From Steinernema hermaphroditum (taxonomy: Eukaryota; Nematoda; Chromadorea; Rhabditida; Steinernematidae): a stretch of DNA of 64,000 nucleotides. The stretch lies in NCBI GenBank assembly GCA_030435675.1, contig CM059621.1, positions 2,170,001 through 2,234,000 of the forward strand, read 5' to 3'. The notes beneath the pieces were generated by a model that saw nothing but the letters and a program-made list of their open reading frames with translations, had not been told where the DNA came from and ran no database searches. Shown in pieces: positions 42,424-53,425 of the stretch. Positions within the stretch are counted from its first letter, which is position 1. The number at the start of each line of letters is the position of its first letter. Position numbers and translations under genes: made by a program.

Positions 42424-43663
42424 GACTGACGTGAGACTTAATGACTATCAAACAGCAGAAACATGAGACACAACATCAAAGACCGTGGGAAAGCAGACAG
42501 AAGTAAGCTTATCTTCAAAATAGCAGGAATCGTGAGTAAGTACCGACCATTCGTATCTACACAAGCTCTTACTAATAGGGAAACATGTTCTGACAGGATC
42601 AGTGGGAAGAATTGCACTTATAAGGTAAGCGTGACGGCCTCAAGTCGAGCTGAAAATTGGCATACGAATAGCCGTTCAATAATACACGTTCATTCGCCTA
42701 ATAAGCACACCTAACCATGCAAACACCCATGAAAATTTATAGTGGCTGTAGTCTACTTTAGCAACTGGGGCCACCGTGGTCGAACTGGGGAGCTTTTCCC
42801 ATCCTGGGGTCATGAACAAAAACACCCAATGAGTATTGACCAAGCGAACATGAAAGTCTCTCTCGTGGTTGGGTCCCCGCATATTCCCCATACTGGTGTG
42901 GTATCCTTAGAAGGGCGTTCGCATGGCCAGGTGTACGTATAAACTGACAAGTTCTTAGAGCATATGATATGATTGTAACTGAAACACACTACCATCAACG
43001 AATAGATTAGTAATAGTTTCGTGTGAACGGAATTAAGCATCAAAACAATAACAAATTATTCCTGACGCAGTGCGCACTATCGGAAGCCCCACCTCTAATC
43101 GGATGCAGAGTTTGCCATAAACTTTATTCCAGAACTAAACGGCGTTTAGCTCGAACATAGTTTTAGTATCTGCCAGAAATGAACGTGGATATGAAGTCCT
43201 AGTACCTCAGTAATGATGTAAAATAAACCCCGCTCAACAAAGCGACCATCCCTGTTTGCACATTTCCGATTGATGGATTCGCTATCTTCCCTTTCTTTTT
43301 AACCTTTTTAACCTGCTACATTTCCAAGGAATAAGGTCTCCAAGGACGCTGCCTGGTAGGAACTTAATGTTATTGATAAGTGGTTGTTCATCAAGGAGAG
43401 ACACTGAACTATGTTCTACAGGTTGCCTGTCGAAGTGGGCTGAGATTGTTGACGGAACTGGCTAAGGTCTCGAGTGAAATACACATCATCTTTTTCAGTT
43501 CCCTAACATAGGCTGATGAGCAAATGGCACAAATTTCTCAAAGTGTTTTTCATGCATGAAGTTTATTATTTCTTTTTCATAATGGAAATTGTACTTTAGA
43601 TTATTATTATTTATTATCACTTGATCTTCTCTCGAGTTAGCTGGTAGCACGAAGAGCGGTTCC
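42424..43663. other. Gene-poor stretch
   Basis: No credible ORF. ATTATTATTATTTATTAT simple sequence at about 43598-43615. Confidence 0.35.
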
Positions 43664-44137
43664 TCATGGCATTCCAGCGAGAGTGAGATTGCCAAGCACA
43701 CCGCTTTCTTCGAGGATCTTGAAGATGTTGATAGCGAACGGTTCGCCTCCAAGAAGAGCGATGACTAAATGACTCAACATTTAACTGGATGCTAATGTCA
43801 CAACTTACTGAGAGCGATGAGGACCTCGAGAAGAACGATAACTAGGGCCAGAACACCACCGACCGAAGTAGTGCTTTTGTCACCTCCGGGGAGACCACCT
43901 GTAAGTCCGCCAACGGTGCCAGTTAGACCGCCGATCACCTTGCTCAAGTCAAGACTGTCACCGGCTCCTCCCAGCGTACCACCAAGAGTTCCACTGAGGC
44001 CACCAAGAGCATTGCCCAGAAGATCGCCAGAAACGAAGTTCCCAAGCAGCTAAAATTGTAGGCGTGTAATGTAAGCTATGAGTCAGTATTACCACACTGG
44101 AGGCGACCACAAGGACCAGAGGAAGAACCGTCTTCAT
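43664..44137 (-). CDS. Glycine-rich secreted or membrane protein (128 aa)
   Basis: Minus-strand exons 44137-44093, 44049-43809 and 43764-43664 with introns of 43-44 bp, in frame. Residues 1-17 or so form a signal peptide (MKTVLPLVLVVASSV). Residues 24-70 are a Gly/Leu/Thr repeat (LGGLSGTLGGTLGG, GGLTGTVGGLTGG). A hydrophobic helix follows (VLALVIVLLEVLIALIIALL, split by intron 2), then a short conserved-looking end (FAINIFKILEESGVLGNL). Glycine-rich tracts with a membrane segment suggest a cuticle-associated or antimicrobial-type protein; there is no firm family match. Confidence 0.8.
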
Positions 44138-44689
44138 GTCAGCTGTTGACTGATATTTTTCAGGCCTCATAACGCTCTTTTATATTACTAAACCTGGTCG
44201 AAGAACACATGTGCTTCTTGTTCCCAAAATATCCAAATGTTGTTAAACAGAATAAGCCGATTGAAATGTGGGACAACAAGATCGGTACATTCAAATCGTG
44301 ACCTCGTTATTATCGTAGTGAATCGTTTTTTTTTTCAGAGCCAACGATCACTTGCATCACAGTTGCTTACAACATCGCTAAACTTTGATGTTTATCAGTG
44401 TTTAAGAGGATTGACATGGCGCATACTCAACTAAGTAAAACATGTGTGCTCGCCCTTAATCTCTTTGTTGAAAAGTATGGTGCGAGCACTGAAGTTGGTA
44501 TAAACAAATTGGTCGAAGTTCAACACCAAAAAAATTTGCTGAAAATGTGCAGAATTTCTCTGAGCTTTACTGATGCACAATTACAACTTGGCTAGCGCAA
44601 CATGATGCTGTGAAATTCTTAAAATGCGATTGTTTGCTCATTGAATTCTTCAGATTTGCGCCATTCGCCCTCAGATTAATCATCAGCAG

Positions 44690-45070
44690 AATATTCAGAT
44701 ATAGTCACATGCTTTGTTGACTTTCTATTCATTTGTTCTGTACATATAAACGGAGAATTAACGAGTTCGTTGGCCGGTTTGTGTGCTTTTCCGTGCACAA
44801 TGGAGCGGTCGGTTTCAGACAGCAGAAAAAACAGGGACGCAGCGTTGAACCGACCATGACCAATTACCCCAAACACGTTCACAGTGCCCCACACAGACAG
44901 TTTGAAAGCAACCAGTTCGCTGCCACTACGAGACCGACAGCCCGCCAATAGTCTACCGTGTTTGACTGGAATAAAAACGATCTTAGCACCAATCTTGTCG
45001 CACCCAACAGTCTCCATTCGAAAAGCTATTGGGCCTTTCGTGTGTTTACTGCCTGTAGGCTAGTGATGTC
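44690..45070. repeat. Interspersed repeat family R2, copy 1
   Basis: Shares with 53990-54365 the blocks TGGAGCGGTCGGTTTC, GAACCGACC or GAACCGACG, GAATAAAAACGAT and TTTCATGTGTTTACT or TTTCGTGTGTTTACT, in the same order and spacing. About 370 bp. No target duplication found. The GAATAAAA block suggests a transcribed element. Confidence 0.6.
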
Positions 45071-45715
45071 TTGCCGCCGTTGTTACCAGCGTTTCCAGGT
45101 GGTTAAGTACTATAGTAGACAATGGAGCAAGTGCAAGTGGGCGACACCCACAGCTGCCATGACCACATTGCGACTACACTACCCTATTGCAAATAGAGGC
45201 CAAATATTAAAAAAGTCACACTTCAGCAATGGTGCATGAGACTTGACATTTTCAAGTTGACGTCCACAACGTCTCTCCACTATAAGACGAGAAATTTATG
45301 TTTGTTGTTCTATTAGCACTCTCTTCTCTCTATCTTACCGTCACCTACATTCATTCCTAAGTGACTACATCAGGGGTAAGCACTCAAAATAAAATGAAGA
45401 CGTCCAACATTAGACCAAAACATTTTTTGGTCGCTTTTACTGAACAATTTTCTGGTTTTTCAGCCTCTCAATCCATTGCACATATACACAATTCGCGAAT
45501 AGCGTTTAATAATTAGCGAAAATAGTCACAAGTTAAGCATTTTTACAACTATCCAAGTTGCGCACGAGTACTGTAGCCACGAAGGCCGTCGGAGGCGTTG
45601 GATTCTTTTCGTATTCACACTTAACGTCACATAATATTGTTTTGCTGCATAATACAAAAATATCATGTTTATTCTCAGAGTTTAGGGCAACAAGTGAACA
45701 ATTTCAAAATTAAGA
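45071..45715. other. Intergenic, nothing recognised
   Basis: No supported ORF; AT-rich towards the Srt gene. Confidence 0.35.
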
Positions 45716-46985
45716 ATGAACTATGTAACATTGTGTATTTGTAATACCGGAAATATAGTGTACTTTTGGACTCTCAAGGTAAAAGGTCTTCCTACTCGCA
45801 CAACGCTGACTGGTGGGACGAAACACATTATTTTAAGAGTACTCCTGGCGCTAACACATCGTCTCAAATGGAGTTTATCGTTGTTGTTGGCTATCTCGAG
45901 ATATTTTGCTCGCTTGTTTCTTTCTTGTCATCGTTCAGGATATTTCTGGTAAGCGATACAGGGTCAATTTGTTGTAAACTTTCACCAATCATTCAGGTCA
46001 TTGTACTCGGCAGCGATTTGCGAAAAATGCGCTCTTATCAAATCATGGCCTATATCGCTTTTATGGAGTGTTGGCAGATGAGTGCCACATTACTAGGCGG
46101 GATCATGGTATCACAACAGAGCAAGTTGAATGATACGTTGTATGCAGTAAGTTCCATGTTCAGTTTTGATAGAATAAGCTGATTCTTAAGGTCGTTGGGA
46201 ACATCGCCTTTAGTGCTTGGATGACATTGCTTGTTTTGCGGTGCTGTCTCGCTTTGAATCGGTTCACCGTGCTGACAAGTTTTTCGCGAGTGAGCTTCCT
46301 GGAGCATAGACGTTTCCATTCAGTACGTTCAAACAGAAGCCAACAAAAAACGTGATGAGTTGTTTTAGGTGCTTATGCTATTCCCAACGACAGTCCTCCT
46401 CTCTATCATCATTCTTTGCATCATCTATGGACACCCATTTGTGATGATCATCGAGCTTGGTGGATGGAACTTTATAGGCATCGATCCTTGCCGTCCAATC
46501 GAAAGCTTCTTCTCCAATGGCATGACATCCTGCGCCTTTGGACTTTACTTGACAACATTTATTTATATTATAAAGGTTGTTGGCCTCTACCTTGAATATG
46601 AACTGATCTGTGTTTAGATGAAGCATCAGACGCACATGCATGTTGACCTGGGTGAATTCCGAATCCTCATAAGCTCAGCTGTCGCTTTTTCCTACGAGAT
46701 GTGCATGATCATCCTGTTCCACTGCATATTTCCTTTCATCGAAGTCCCTCCTTGGACCGTCGGCGTTATCGGCATTCTATGGTCATTTTTGCCAGGGTTC
46801 AACGGTATCATGCTGTTGACAATTAATAGGTATTTCGGCCTTCTGAGTCGGATTTACTGATCAAAATCTTTAGAAACTTTCGCTCGCGATTCTTCTCGTT
46901 GAAATGGTCCACTGTTTCTACGACGCATGTTCTCTTCAATCGCGTTCCGAACATCTTTAGTGCCACCTCGTCGTTGCAACACTGA
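45716..46985 (+). CDS. Srt-family chemoreceptor, complete (about 328 aa)
   Basis: Exons 45716-45778, 45838-45948, 45997-46146, 46191-46322, 46369-46575, 46618-46829 and 46874-46985, introns 42-59 bp, all phases match. Helices: TM1 in exon 2 (FIVVVGYLEIFCSLVSFL), TM2 in exon 3 (YQIMAYIAFMECWQM), TM3 in exon 4 ending near RCCLALNRF, TM4 in exon 5 (LLSIIILCIIYG), TM5 at the exon 5 end, TM6 and TM7 in exon 6 (FLPGFNGIMLLTINR then NFRSRFF). The E-C-Q motif in TM2 and the NR-x-FR ending fit the Srt class. Exon 3 is 150 bp, as is the matching exon of the second Srt gene at 63.8 kb. Exon 1 is the least certain; translation could start at 45871. Confidence 0.85.
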
Positions 46986-47907
46986 ATGGATTTGACTTTG
47001 CAAATTTCCGCAAAGAATGTAGGGTAGTCAGGTTGATCTGGGCAAGCAGCGAAGCAAGGAAACGGAAGTGGTACTATTGTTGAAAGATAAGGTGTTGAAC
47101 TTTATGCAAAGTGATCTACAAATGCATTAGACACAGCAGGCAATTCTGAAAAAGACACACATACTCAAAGCGAAAATGTTCACCTGCAGCGGCGATTCCA
47201 GTGTGATTTCATGTCAAGTCTTCTTAAGAACGCGTTTGAGCGAGTCGACGGACTTGGGCTTGTCTGTGTAGTGCATCTCGTACATTATGCTCCAGACGCA
47301 GAAGTCGAGAGGGTCCAAATCAAGCGAGTTGGACAGCCAAAAGTCTTTTCACGGAAGCTGAGAAGGTTGGCCTCGCACCATTCCAAAGTGCGCCCCATGG
47401 TCAGCTGCTCATTTCTTGCTGGATCCTTTTTTGGGGTACACTAGATAACAGCGCCTTCCAAAATCAATTCTTGGTACATTTTCTGGTCGACTTTCAAGAC
47501 GAAAACCAGTCCCGTCTTCCCAAATCAGCTGATTCCGCACTAAGCTCTTGCAGAGCTCGAGAAGTGCGCTCTTTTCTTCTTGATGACTGACACAGGTCAG
47601 ATATCCATGCAAGTGCGCTCAAATGGGTCAGTGGTCTTCCCATGCATCGAATTTCCAGGTTTATTTTGTTATTTGATGTTTCTATTTAGATTGTCAGACG
47701 ACATTACGAAAAACAAAGAGCTTACAATGATGCGAAGGTTACTCTCATTATCTTTTTGGCCCGCCGTTGGCCTCGTATTGGTCGCGTATAATCTTCTTTT
47801 TCAATGATAATCGTTGTCACTCAACAACAAAAACAACTCATTAGTGTTAATCTAGAGTTTTATAAAAGTAGAAAGTCCGCAACAGAAAACAGTTATCATT
47901 GGTGAAC
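46986..47907. other. Spacer with fossil transposase
   Basis: Apart from the mariner-like fossil (47185-47610) no gene is supported. Confidence 0.35.
47185..47610 (-). pseudogene. Fossil mariner/Tc-like transposase C-terminus
   Basis: On the minus strand, across frameshifts and stops, the sequence reads KMYQELILEGAV and then WLSNSLDLDPLDFCVWS followed by KPKSVDSLKRVLKK. This is the SPDLNPLDxxVWxxL...KSVDxLKxxL pattern around the last catalytic aspartate of mariner-type DDE/D transposases. The N-terminal half and terminal repeats are not visible. Dead element. Confidence 0.7.
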
Positions 47908-48240
47908 ATGAACGGCAAGCTCCTCGTCTTCTTCTTCGCTCTCCTTCTGGTCGCTGTTGCCGTACCTCTATTACCTCGAGAGTTCATAACTCGTCTCTGA
48001 TTTTCAGCTTGGTGCCGAGCCGGCCTCGAAGTCCAACTCCAACTCAAAGTCGGCTTCTGACGAAGTTGACGCCATCGCTCCACCAAAGGTGGAGTCAGCT
48101 CCGAAGGCAAAGCGCTCCGCTGGTGAACAGAGCCACTCACACGAGGGGCACACCGGACATGGACACCGTCACACTACCGTTGCTCCGGTAGGGCACTCAA
48201 GATCATCTCTCTACTACTTGAACTATTCTAGAGCGCTTAA
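47908..48240 (+). CDS. His/Ser-rich secreted peptide precursor
   Basis: Exon 1 (47908-47961) encodes a signal peptide (MNGKLLVFFFALLLVAVA). Exon 2 (48008-48187) encodes a Ser/Asn/Lys spacer (SKSNSNSKSASD), a KR dibasic site and a His-rich segment (SHSHEGHTGHGHRHTTVAP). A 44-bp intron (48188-48231, gtaggg...ttctag) would join to a three-codon exon 3 ending at 48240; without it the frame runs on to 48277. Intron size favours the first. The His-rich part might bind Cu or Zn, and the KR site suggests processing as in neuropeptide or antimicrobial precursors. AATAAA at about 48290. No family recognised. Confidence 0.72.
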
Positions 48241-48277
48241 ATCGCATTCATATCGACATGGCACATCGCTGATATGA

Positions 48278-49537
48278 TTACTGTTTTAAATAAATGCTTG
48301 CAGTTTTGTTTGTATGTTCTTCTACTCTTAATCCGAATGCACAAAAGAAGGGTGTTTTACTCAGTCCACTCTTTCACGGTGTAATTCGGGATTTAGAGAT
48401 AGTGGGATAGACTTATCGACCCTTAACATTCACTTCTTTTCCTGGTGCACATGAGATTCAATATTAGATTTCCAAGTGCAGAAAAACTGGAAATGTAGTT
48501 CGAAAATTTAGACTCTTCAACTGCCAGAATTGGCAAAGCTTATTACATCTTCGGAACGCCGATTCATCACGGAATCCCAGGGGACCGCAATCTCTGTCGC
48601 TCTTTATCAGTCGTTTCCTCGTCCTTGGAAAATATTTAACCGAAATCTATAGCGATGTTGTCTTCTAGTCCAAGAGCTTATCGTAAGTTTTCTATTTTCG
48701 TACACATCCCGCATGAAGGGCAAAGAATTCATATTTCTCTCCTCATTAATTGTACTGAACTTTTGGTAAACATATGGCTGTTGTCGCCTGATTCATCTAC
48801 GTGCCCTCTTATCAATAGCTCAAACTAACACTTCTATCTACACAGTAGTTCACTGAAACGTATTGCGCTATTCCCTGGGCACACAGTCTTCGCTCTTTCG
48901 AGGAATTCAATAATGTTGTTTGTCACCGCCCGGTTCCCAGATTTCACTAGAACTTCCGCTAACGAAGTGGTGCTACACAAGGGAGTCCAGCCCGAGCGCT
49001 TAACCATTTTTCGAATGTTCGCTATTCTAAAAAAGACCCCGCATACTCAATGCTTTTGGCTCGCCATTTAGCTGAAAGTGCTGGATTGCGGGCACATGAG
49101 ATCAAATTCATAGATCCGTGGCAAAATGATGATAACGTTGTTTACAACATATTTCACTATTTGCTTTGTTGTTAACGGATGGCGACTCTCACAATGTTCG
49201 TTCTCGGAGATGCGTTTGTTGTTGTCCACGCCTCTTAATTGTTATTCGCATTCCGGCGAGCAGATGTCAGTTTAGACACATAATCTTTGGCCCACTGTCT
49301 GTTAGCCTTGAAAGAATAGCGCATTTTCGCGTATTTCAGTGGTATTTCAGTTTCGTTTTTATTTTTTCCTTAACATTCATTTTTTTGTGCATAAAGTCAT
49401 AATGCTTTTGTTTTTTTTTCACGCCTGCTTCTTATCATAACCAAAATAACGTCACTGTTATTTGGCCATTCCTGAAGAACAAAGTCTACTTCACAAAACA
49501 CGCAACAACGGATTCCCTCAAGAACGCTGCATGAAAG
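48278..49537. other. Gene-poor stretch
   Basis: No supported gene on either strand. Confidence 0.35.
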
Positions 49538-49545
49538 GAGACCAC

Positions 49546-49822
49546 TAGGGATGCACCGGAACGGAAACCGGAACAAACCGGAATCAGTCAGAAGGTCCGG
49601 GGTTCGAATCTGCCTGCGAGCAAAACTTTTTTTATGTACTTTTTCCGCACGTTTTTCCGCATATTTAAATTTTGCTTACGTAGAATCAGACAATCAAACA
49701 GTTTCGAGAATGTTATGTCAAGAAAATACGAAAATAAAAAAGTTTTGCTCGCGGGTGGATTCGAACCCCGGACCTTCTGACTGATTCCGGTTCGTTCCCG
49801 TTTCCGTTCCGGTGCATCCCTA
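49546..49822. mobile_element. hAT-type MITE, complete, TSD GAGACCAC
   Basis: A 277-bp element starting TAGGGATGCACCGG and ending CCGGTGCATCCCTA, flanked by perfect 8-bp duplications GAGACCAC (49538-49545 and 49823-49830). The inverted repeats run about 88 bases with few mismatches. The termini and 8-bp duplication are diagnostic of hAT transposons. Both repeats contain a tRNA-type B box (GGTTCGAATC; the right copy is GGTTCGAATCC, a full consensus). The AT-rich core of about 100 bp is noncoding. A sister copy lies at 1272-1534. Confidence 0.93.
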
Positions 49823-49830
49823 GAGACCAC

Positions 49831-50818
49831 CTCATAGATAACCGTGTGTATCATGAGTTCGTTCAGTAAGTGTCTATACACAGTAAACTGTGATAAATTT
49901 ATCATGTTGCAGTTTGCGTGGCGCACAATGTAATGTAAAAGAAGGGCTTCTTGGCCATTTGTGCTCGCCTTCACCTGTTGGTGTACCAGGCGAATTTTAC
50001 AGAGATACTTTCGTTTCACCTGAAATCGACTTAATTTAACACATTTAATGAACGAGAGATGTCAACTGAACCGAGTCGGGGCAAAGTCGGCTCTCCCACA
50101 TGCCTCGGCTTAGTATTTCGCAATCCGAACCGAAGACCGTGAACTGTTCGGGCTCCGCTCTTTCGGGTCGTTGTTCACCGGATTTAGATTTTTTTTTTCG
50201 AGATAGCCAAAAATCTGCGCGTTTACTTGCCGCTCCCAATTGTCAATTCCAATTAAAAGCACTTAGTGTAAACTGACTTCCGTTCAAAACAGGTTTGTAT
50301 ACTTCTTCTGTATGATCGGTACAAAATGTGATCCGTTATCATATGCTTTACTCGGTGGCGTTCATCGAGTCGATGGCATCCGCCATGTAAGACAGTTCTC
50401 ATATTTACCATTGTTGTTCGACAACGCTCGTTTGATACACCATCGATCATTGCGATCTAGCTCCTAAATGCAAGTAATACAGATAGTGCCACTGTTATGT
50501 ATATTGAGCAACGGGTACGCGATTTTTTCAAGATTATGCACCACATATATTATACTGCGAAGCACGAAGCCTTTTTGAAATTACTGGATAGTAAAGCGAA
50601 GTTCACAGTTTTCATAGATGTCAACAAAAACAAATACACGGCCGAGTGGGCTTTCAAAAAGTTCACATTTCGCTAATTCGAAATTGTTTTCGCGTAGCTG
50701 GGGAACTTCCGTAAACAACACTATAGAAAACTTTCTCCCAACCCGGGCAAACATCGGCGAGAAAGTTGGGAAAAGAGCATTTGACCGCTTTTGTTGTACT
50801 AAGATGTCCTTTTCAGAA
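49831..50818. other. Intergenic, nothing recognised
   Basis: No supported gene; ends in CCTTTTCAG, the acceptor-like site of the next micropeptide. Confidence 0.35.
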
Positions 50819-50959
50819 ATGGAATATTTCTTCTTAATGGTTGGAGCGGTATGTATCTTACTACTTGCGATGTTCTATTGTGCGTTCGTCTGCTGTCTGC
50901 TCATCGACTGTCCAAACAAAGAGCAGCAACAGAAAAATCATCAGCTTCAAGAGGTGTGA
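50819..50959 (+). CDS. One-pass membrane micropeptide, Cys-rich (46 aa)
   Basis: A 46-residue ORF starting two bases after CCTTTTCAG. Start MEYFFLMVGAV, helix CILLLAMFYCAFVCCLLI (residues 6-29) with four cysteines, then a Gln/Lys-rich polar tail (CPNKEQQQKNHQLQEV). An upstream in-frame ATG at 50804 would add five residues if that acceptor is not used. Membrane-proximal cysteines could be palmitoylated. AATAAA at about 51015. Same design as the other micropeptides but no VPAG motif. Confidence 0.6.
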   Translation: MEYFFLMVGAVCILLLAMFYCAFVCCLLIDCPNKEQQQKNHQLQEV

Positions 50960-51104
50960 GAGCGCTGCCTCTACGGAATATTGTATGTCTGATCTGTATA
51001 TAGTGTATGCACGATAATAAAACTCAATGGGTTTGACGTTTCAGGTCTTAGAAGGCCTAGAACTAGTAGGGAACCGTTTAACGCGGTCGACTGTGACTTT
51101 CGAC

Positions 51105-51280
51105 TTTCACGACTTTATTTCACGGAAATCGTGATGGATCTTCTGCCGGATCTTCTTCGCGTTCTGGGCACAGGGGCTTTCGAGCTCTCACCTGCATCGG
51201 GGAGATGAGGCTGTCGTCCGGGAGTTGCGTCTTCGCTGGTTCTTAGAGCGTGAGCGACCGTCATCATGGCTTGTTCGACT
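51105..51280 (-). repeat. R1 retroelement, 3' end only, degenerate
   Basis: TTCGACTTTCACGACTTTATTTCACG matches the tail and AATAAA end of R1, and CCGGGAGTTGCGTCTTCGCTGG matches an internal block. The middle is deleted. Confidence 0.55.
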
Positions 51281-51618
51281 GTCACGGAGCTCAATGGTGA
51301 CAGCAGAGACCCTTATCATATGTAGAGCGTGACATCTACAGCGTAGCCCATTGTTAATAACAAACCTACATCAGCATTCGTGAACAGGATCTGCAAAGTC
51401 ATGCGTCATTGTTTATTTACAAACAGCACGTTACTACGAATATAACGACTGAGACAATAGCAATCAACCGGCTATTATTCGTGAAACGTGATGCCCACAA
51501 ACACTGTGCGTATACATGTGTGTGTATAAAGATATATATATGTATATATACATATATCATGTGTGTATAAAGAACCTGCTGGGTAAATTTCTGATTCAGT
51601 TCCCATCAGTTGCCATCT

Positions 51619-52294
51619 ATGCAGCGCCTGCTAATTATGTTTACTTTACTATTACTTATCGGCGGGAATGCCGAATGTAAACTTATATTAAGAGTAGTAG
51701 AGCTCGAGGTAAGTGCTCATTGTTACACGCACGAATTGGAAAGCTATGCATGACTCCTAATTCCTAATTGTCAAAATATGAACGTCTGTTTGATGAACCT
51801 TGAGTAGCTTCGAAAAAATGTGAGCAGCAGACGGGTATGAGTCGTTTTCGTAATAAGATTTCATTCAATTGATTTTCGCCCCTTCTAGAGAATAGCTTTA
51901 TGTCTACGACCATACTATCAAATAAGTCTTCGTTTTTTGACATCTGACATCCTATTCCAATGATCAAAATGGCTAGGTGATCAAAATGCTTTCCTAAAAC
52001 GAAGAAAAATGAGGATCTAGTGTCGAACATTTACTAGAAAGTTTGACATCATTGGGCCTTTATAATGCTGACATTTGAGTCAAACAACTTCCGCGGTAGA
52101 CTATTATAGTGATTTTTATAATTGCATCCTATGCATCGGATTAAATAGCATGTTCTTAAGGACTATCATTTCAGGGAACGACGTACCCAATCCGTCTTAG
52201 ATGCCTGCTACTCCAGAGCACGCCTCAGTTTTGGACATCGCAGACGCGTCTTATGAATCCATTCTATCGACGATTCCAACTCAATTACTGCTGA
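51619..52294 (+). CDS. Small secreted peptide, two exons (69 aa)
   Basis: Exon 1 (51619-51708) encodes MQRLLIMFTLLLLIGGNAE, a clear signal peptide, plus CKLILRVVELE. A long 466-bp intron (gtaagt...tttcag, 51709-52174) leads to exon 2 (52175-52294), encoding GTTYPIRLRCLL...RFQLNYC and a stop. Three cysteines lie in the mature part. The intron is ten times longer than usual here. The model rests on the signal peptide, the strong donor and acceptor, and the in-frame second exon; an internal exon could be missed. No family recognised. Confidence 0.58.
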
Positions 52295-52334
52295 TTGTCA
52301 TTCGAGCATATATTTATTAACAAATATAACAATA

Positions 52335-53053
52335 TTAAACCATGCTGGCAATGAGTTCGTTCTTTCGATATTCGCGTTCTGTGTGCCTGATGAGCTGCAT
52401 GGAATCCTCATATTCCATCACCATTACTGTACAAAGGAAGGCTAGTAGGGTCTTGAATGCTTTCATGAACACCTGCTTCTCGTGCGCCTTTGGAAATTCG
52501 CACCCTTCCGCCAATTTGAGCATATTCAGTTGCCAGATATCCAAGAAAAACGGCTTGAATCCGTAAGCGGCATACTGTATGTGGATGAAACCTACAATGG
52601 GGTTGTTACAGTACAAATAAATCATAACTTGCCTAGTTTCTCACTGTCCTTCCGAACCAAATCTTCGTCGAGATGATTGTCAACAATTTGCTTCGTAAAA
52701 AACTGACAATTTCCACTGGCCATCCTCTTGAGCTTTGGCCACTCCGAGATGCACGCGAAGTCCGGGTGGTACAGCTTGCACGCGATGATATCGAGAAGTC
52801 TGGGCGAGTCACTGATACTATTCACCATCGTATGCAGGAAGATATGCGGGTCTTGCGCGAGTACGGTGTCCACCCAGTGCTTGCGAAGGATATGCCTCTC
52901 GTACCACGACAGTCGAAATGGAACCTTGGCGCTTCGTTTTGGTGGATTTTCTGTTGCGACGCGGTAGTTCTTCTGTGGGCAGCATAGGTAGTTGGCGCTC
53001 TCAGAGCAACACAGGTAATTGGCAGTTTCGGGTAGGCATAGGTAGGCGCCCAT
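52335..53053 (-). CDS. Nematode globin with GC-AG intron (225 aa)
   Basis: Minus-strand exons 53053-52633 and 52591-52335, joined across a 41-bp intron with a GC donor (GCAAGT) and TTGTAG acceptor. The globin fold begins about residue 45 (RLSWYERHILRKHW, helix A) and continues through IFLHTMV, WPKLKR (D/E helix) and LGFIHIQYAAYGFKPFFLDIW, where His in LGFIH is the proximal haem ligand F8. The usual distal His of nematode globins (KRHG) appears as KRMA, so the distal pocket is atypical. The N-terminal extension of about 40 residues (MGAYLCLP...NYLCC) starts with Met-Gly followed by cysteines, hinting at lipid anchoring. Likely oxygen or redox sensing rather than transport. The ATG follows CTTTCAG by three bases. 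Confidence 0.82.
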
Positions 53054-53425
53054 GCTCTGAAAGGACATATAACATGAGTCATATAACAGAAAAAAAGCAA
53101 GCAAGCATCGAAAAGCGCAATTTTCGCGAAAACGATTAGACATGAATATGATGGTAGTTAAAAACGAGGCTAAGGATCCTAGATCTGTGTTCTTTACGTC
53201 AAATGGCGCCCAAAACAAACCATGACGTAATAGTTTCCGGTTGTCTGTATTACATATAGTAAACACTACAGATTGTAGATCACCCTTATCCACAATAAAC
53301 GATCTCACTTTGGACCGCATCAATGCTGGATTCCGTGTAGATGTAAACAGGTAGTTAACTGTTCGAGAGCTCTATAAAAGTGAGTAGAAATACAATGTAT
53401 TCGAAGTAGCGGTAGCAGAAATATC

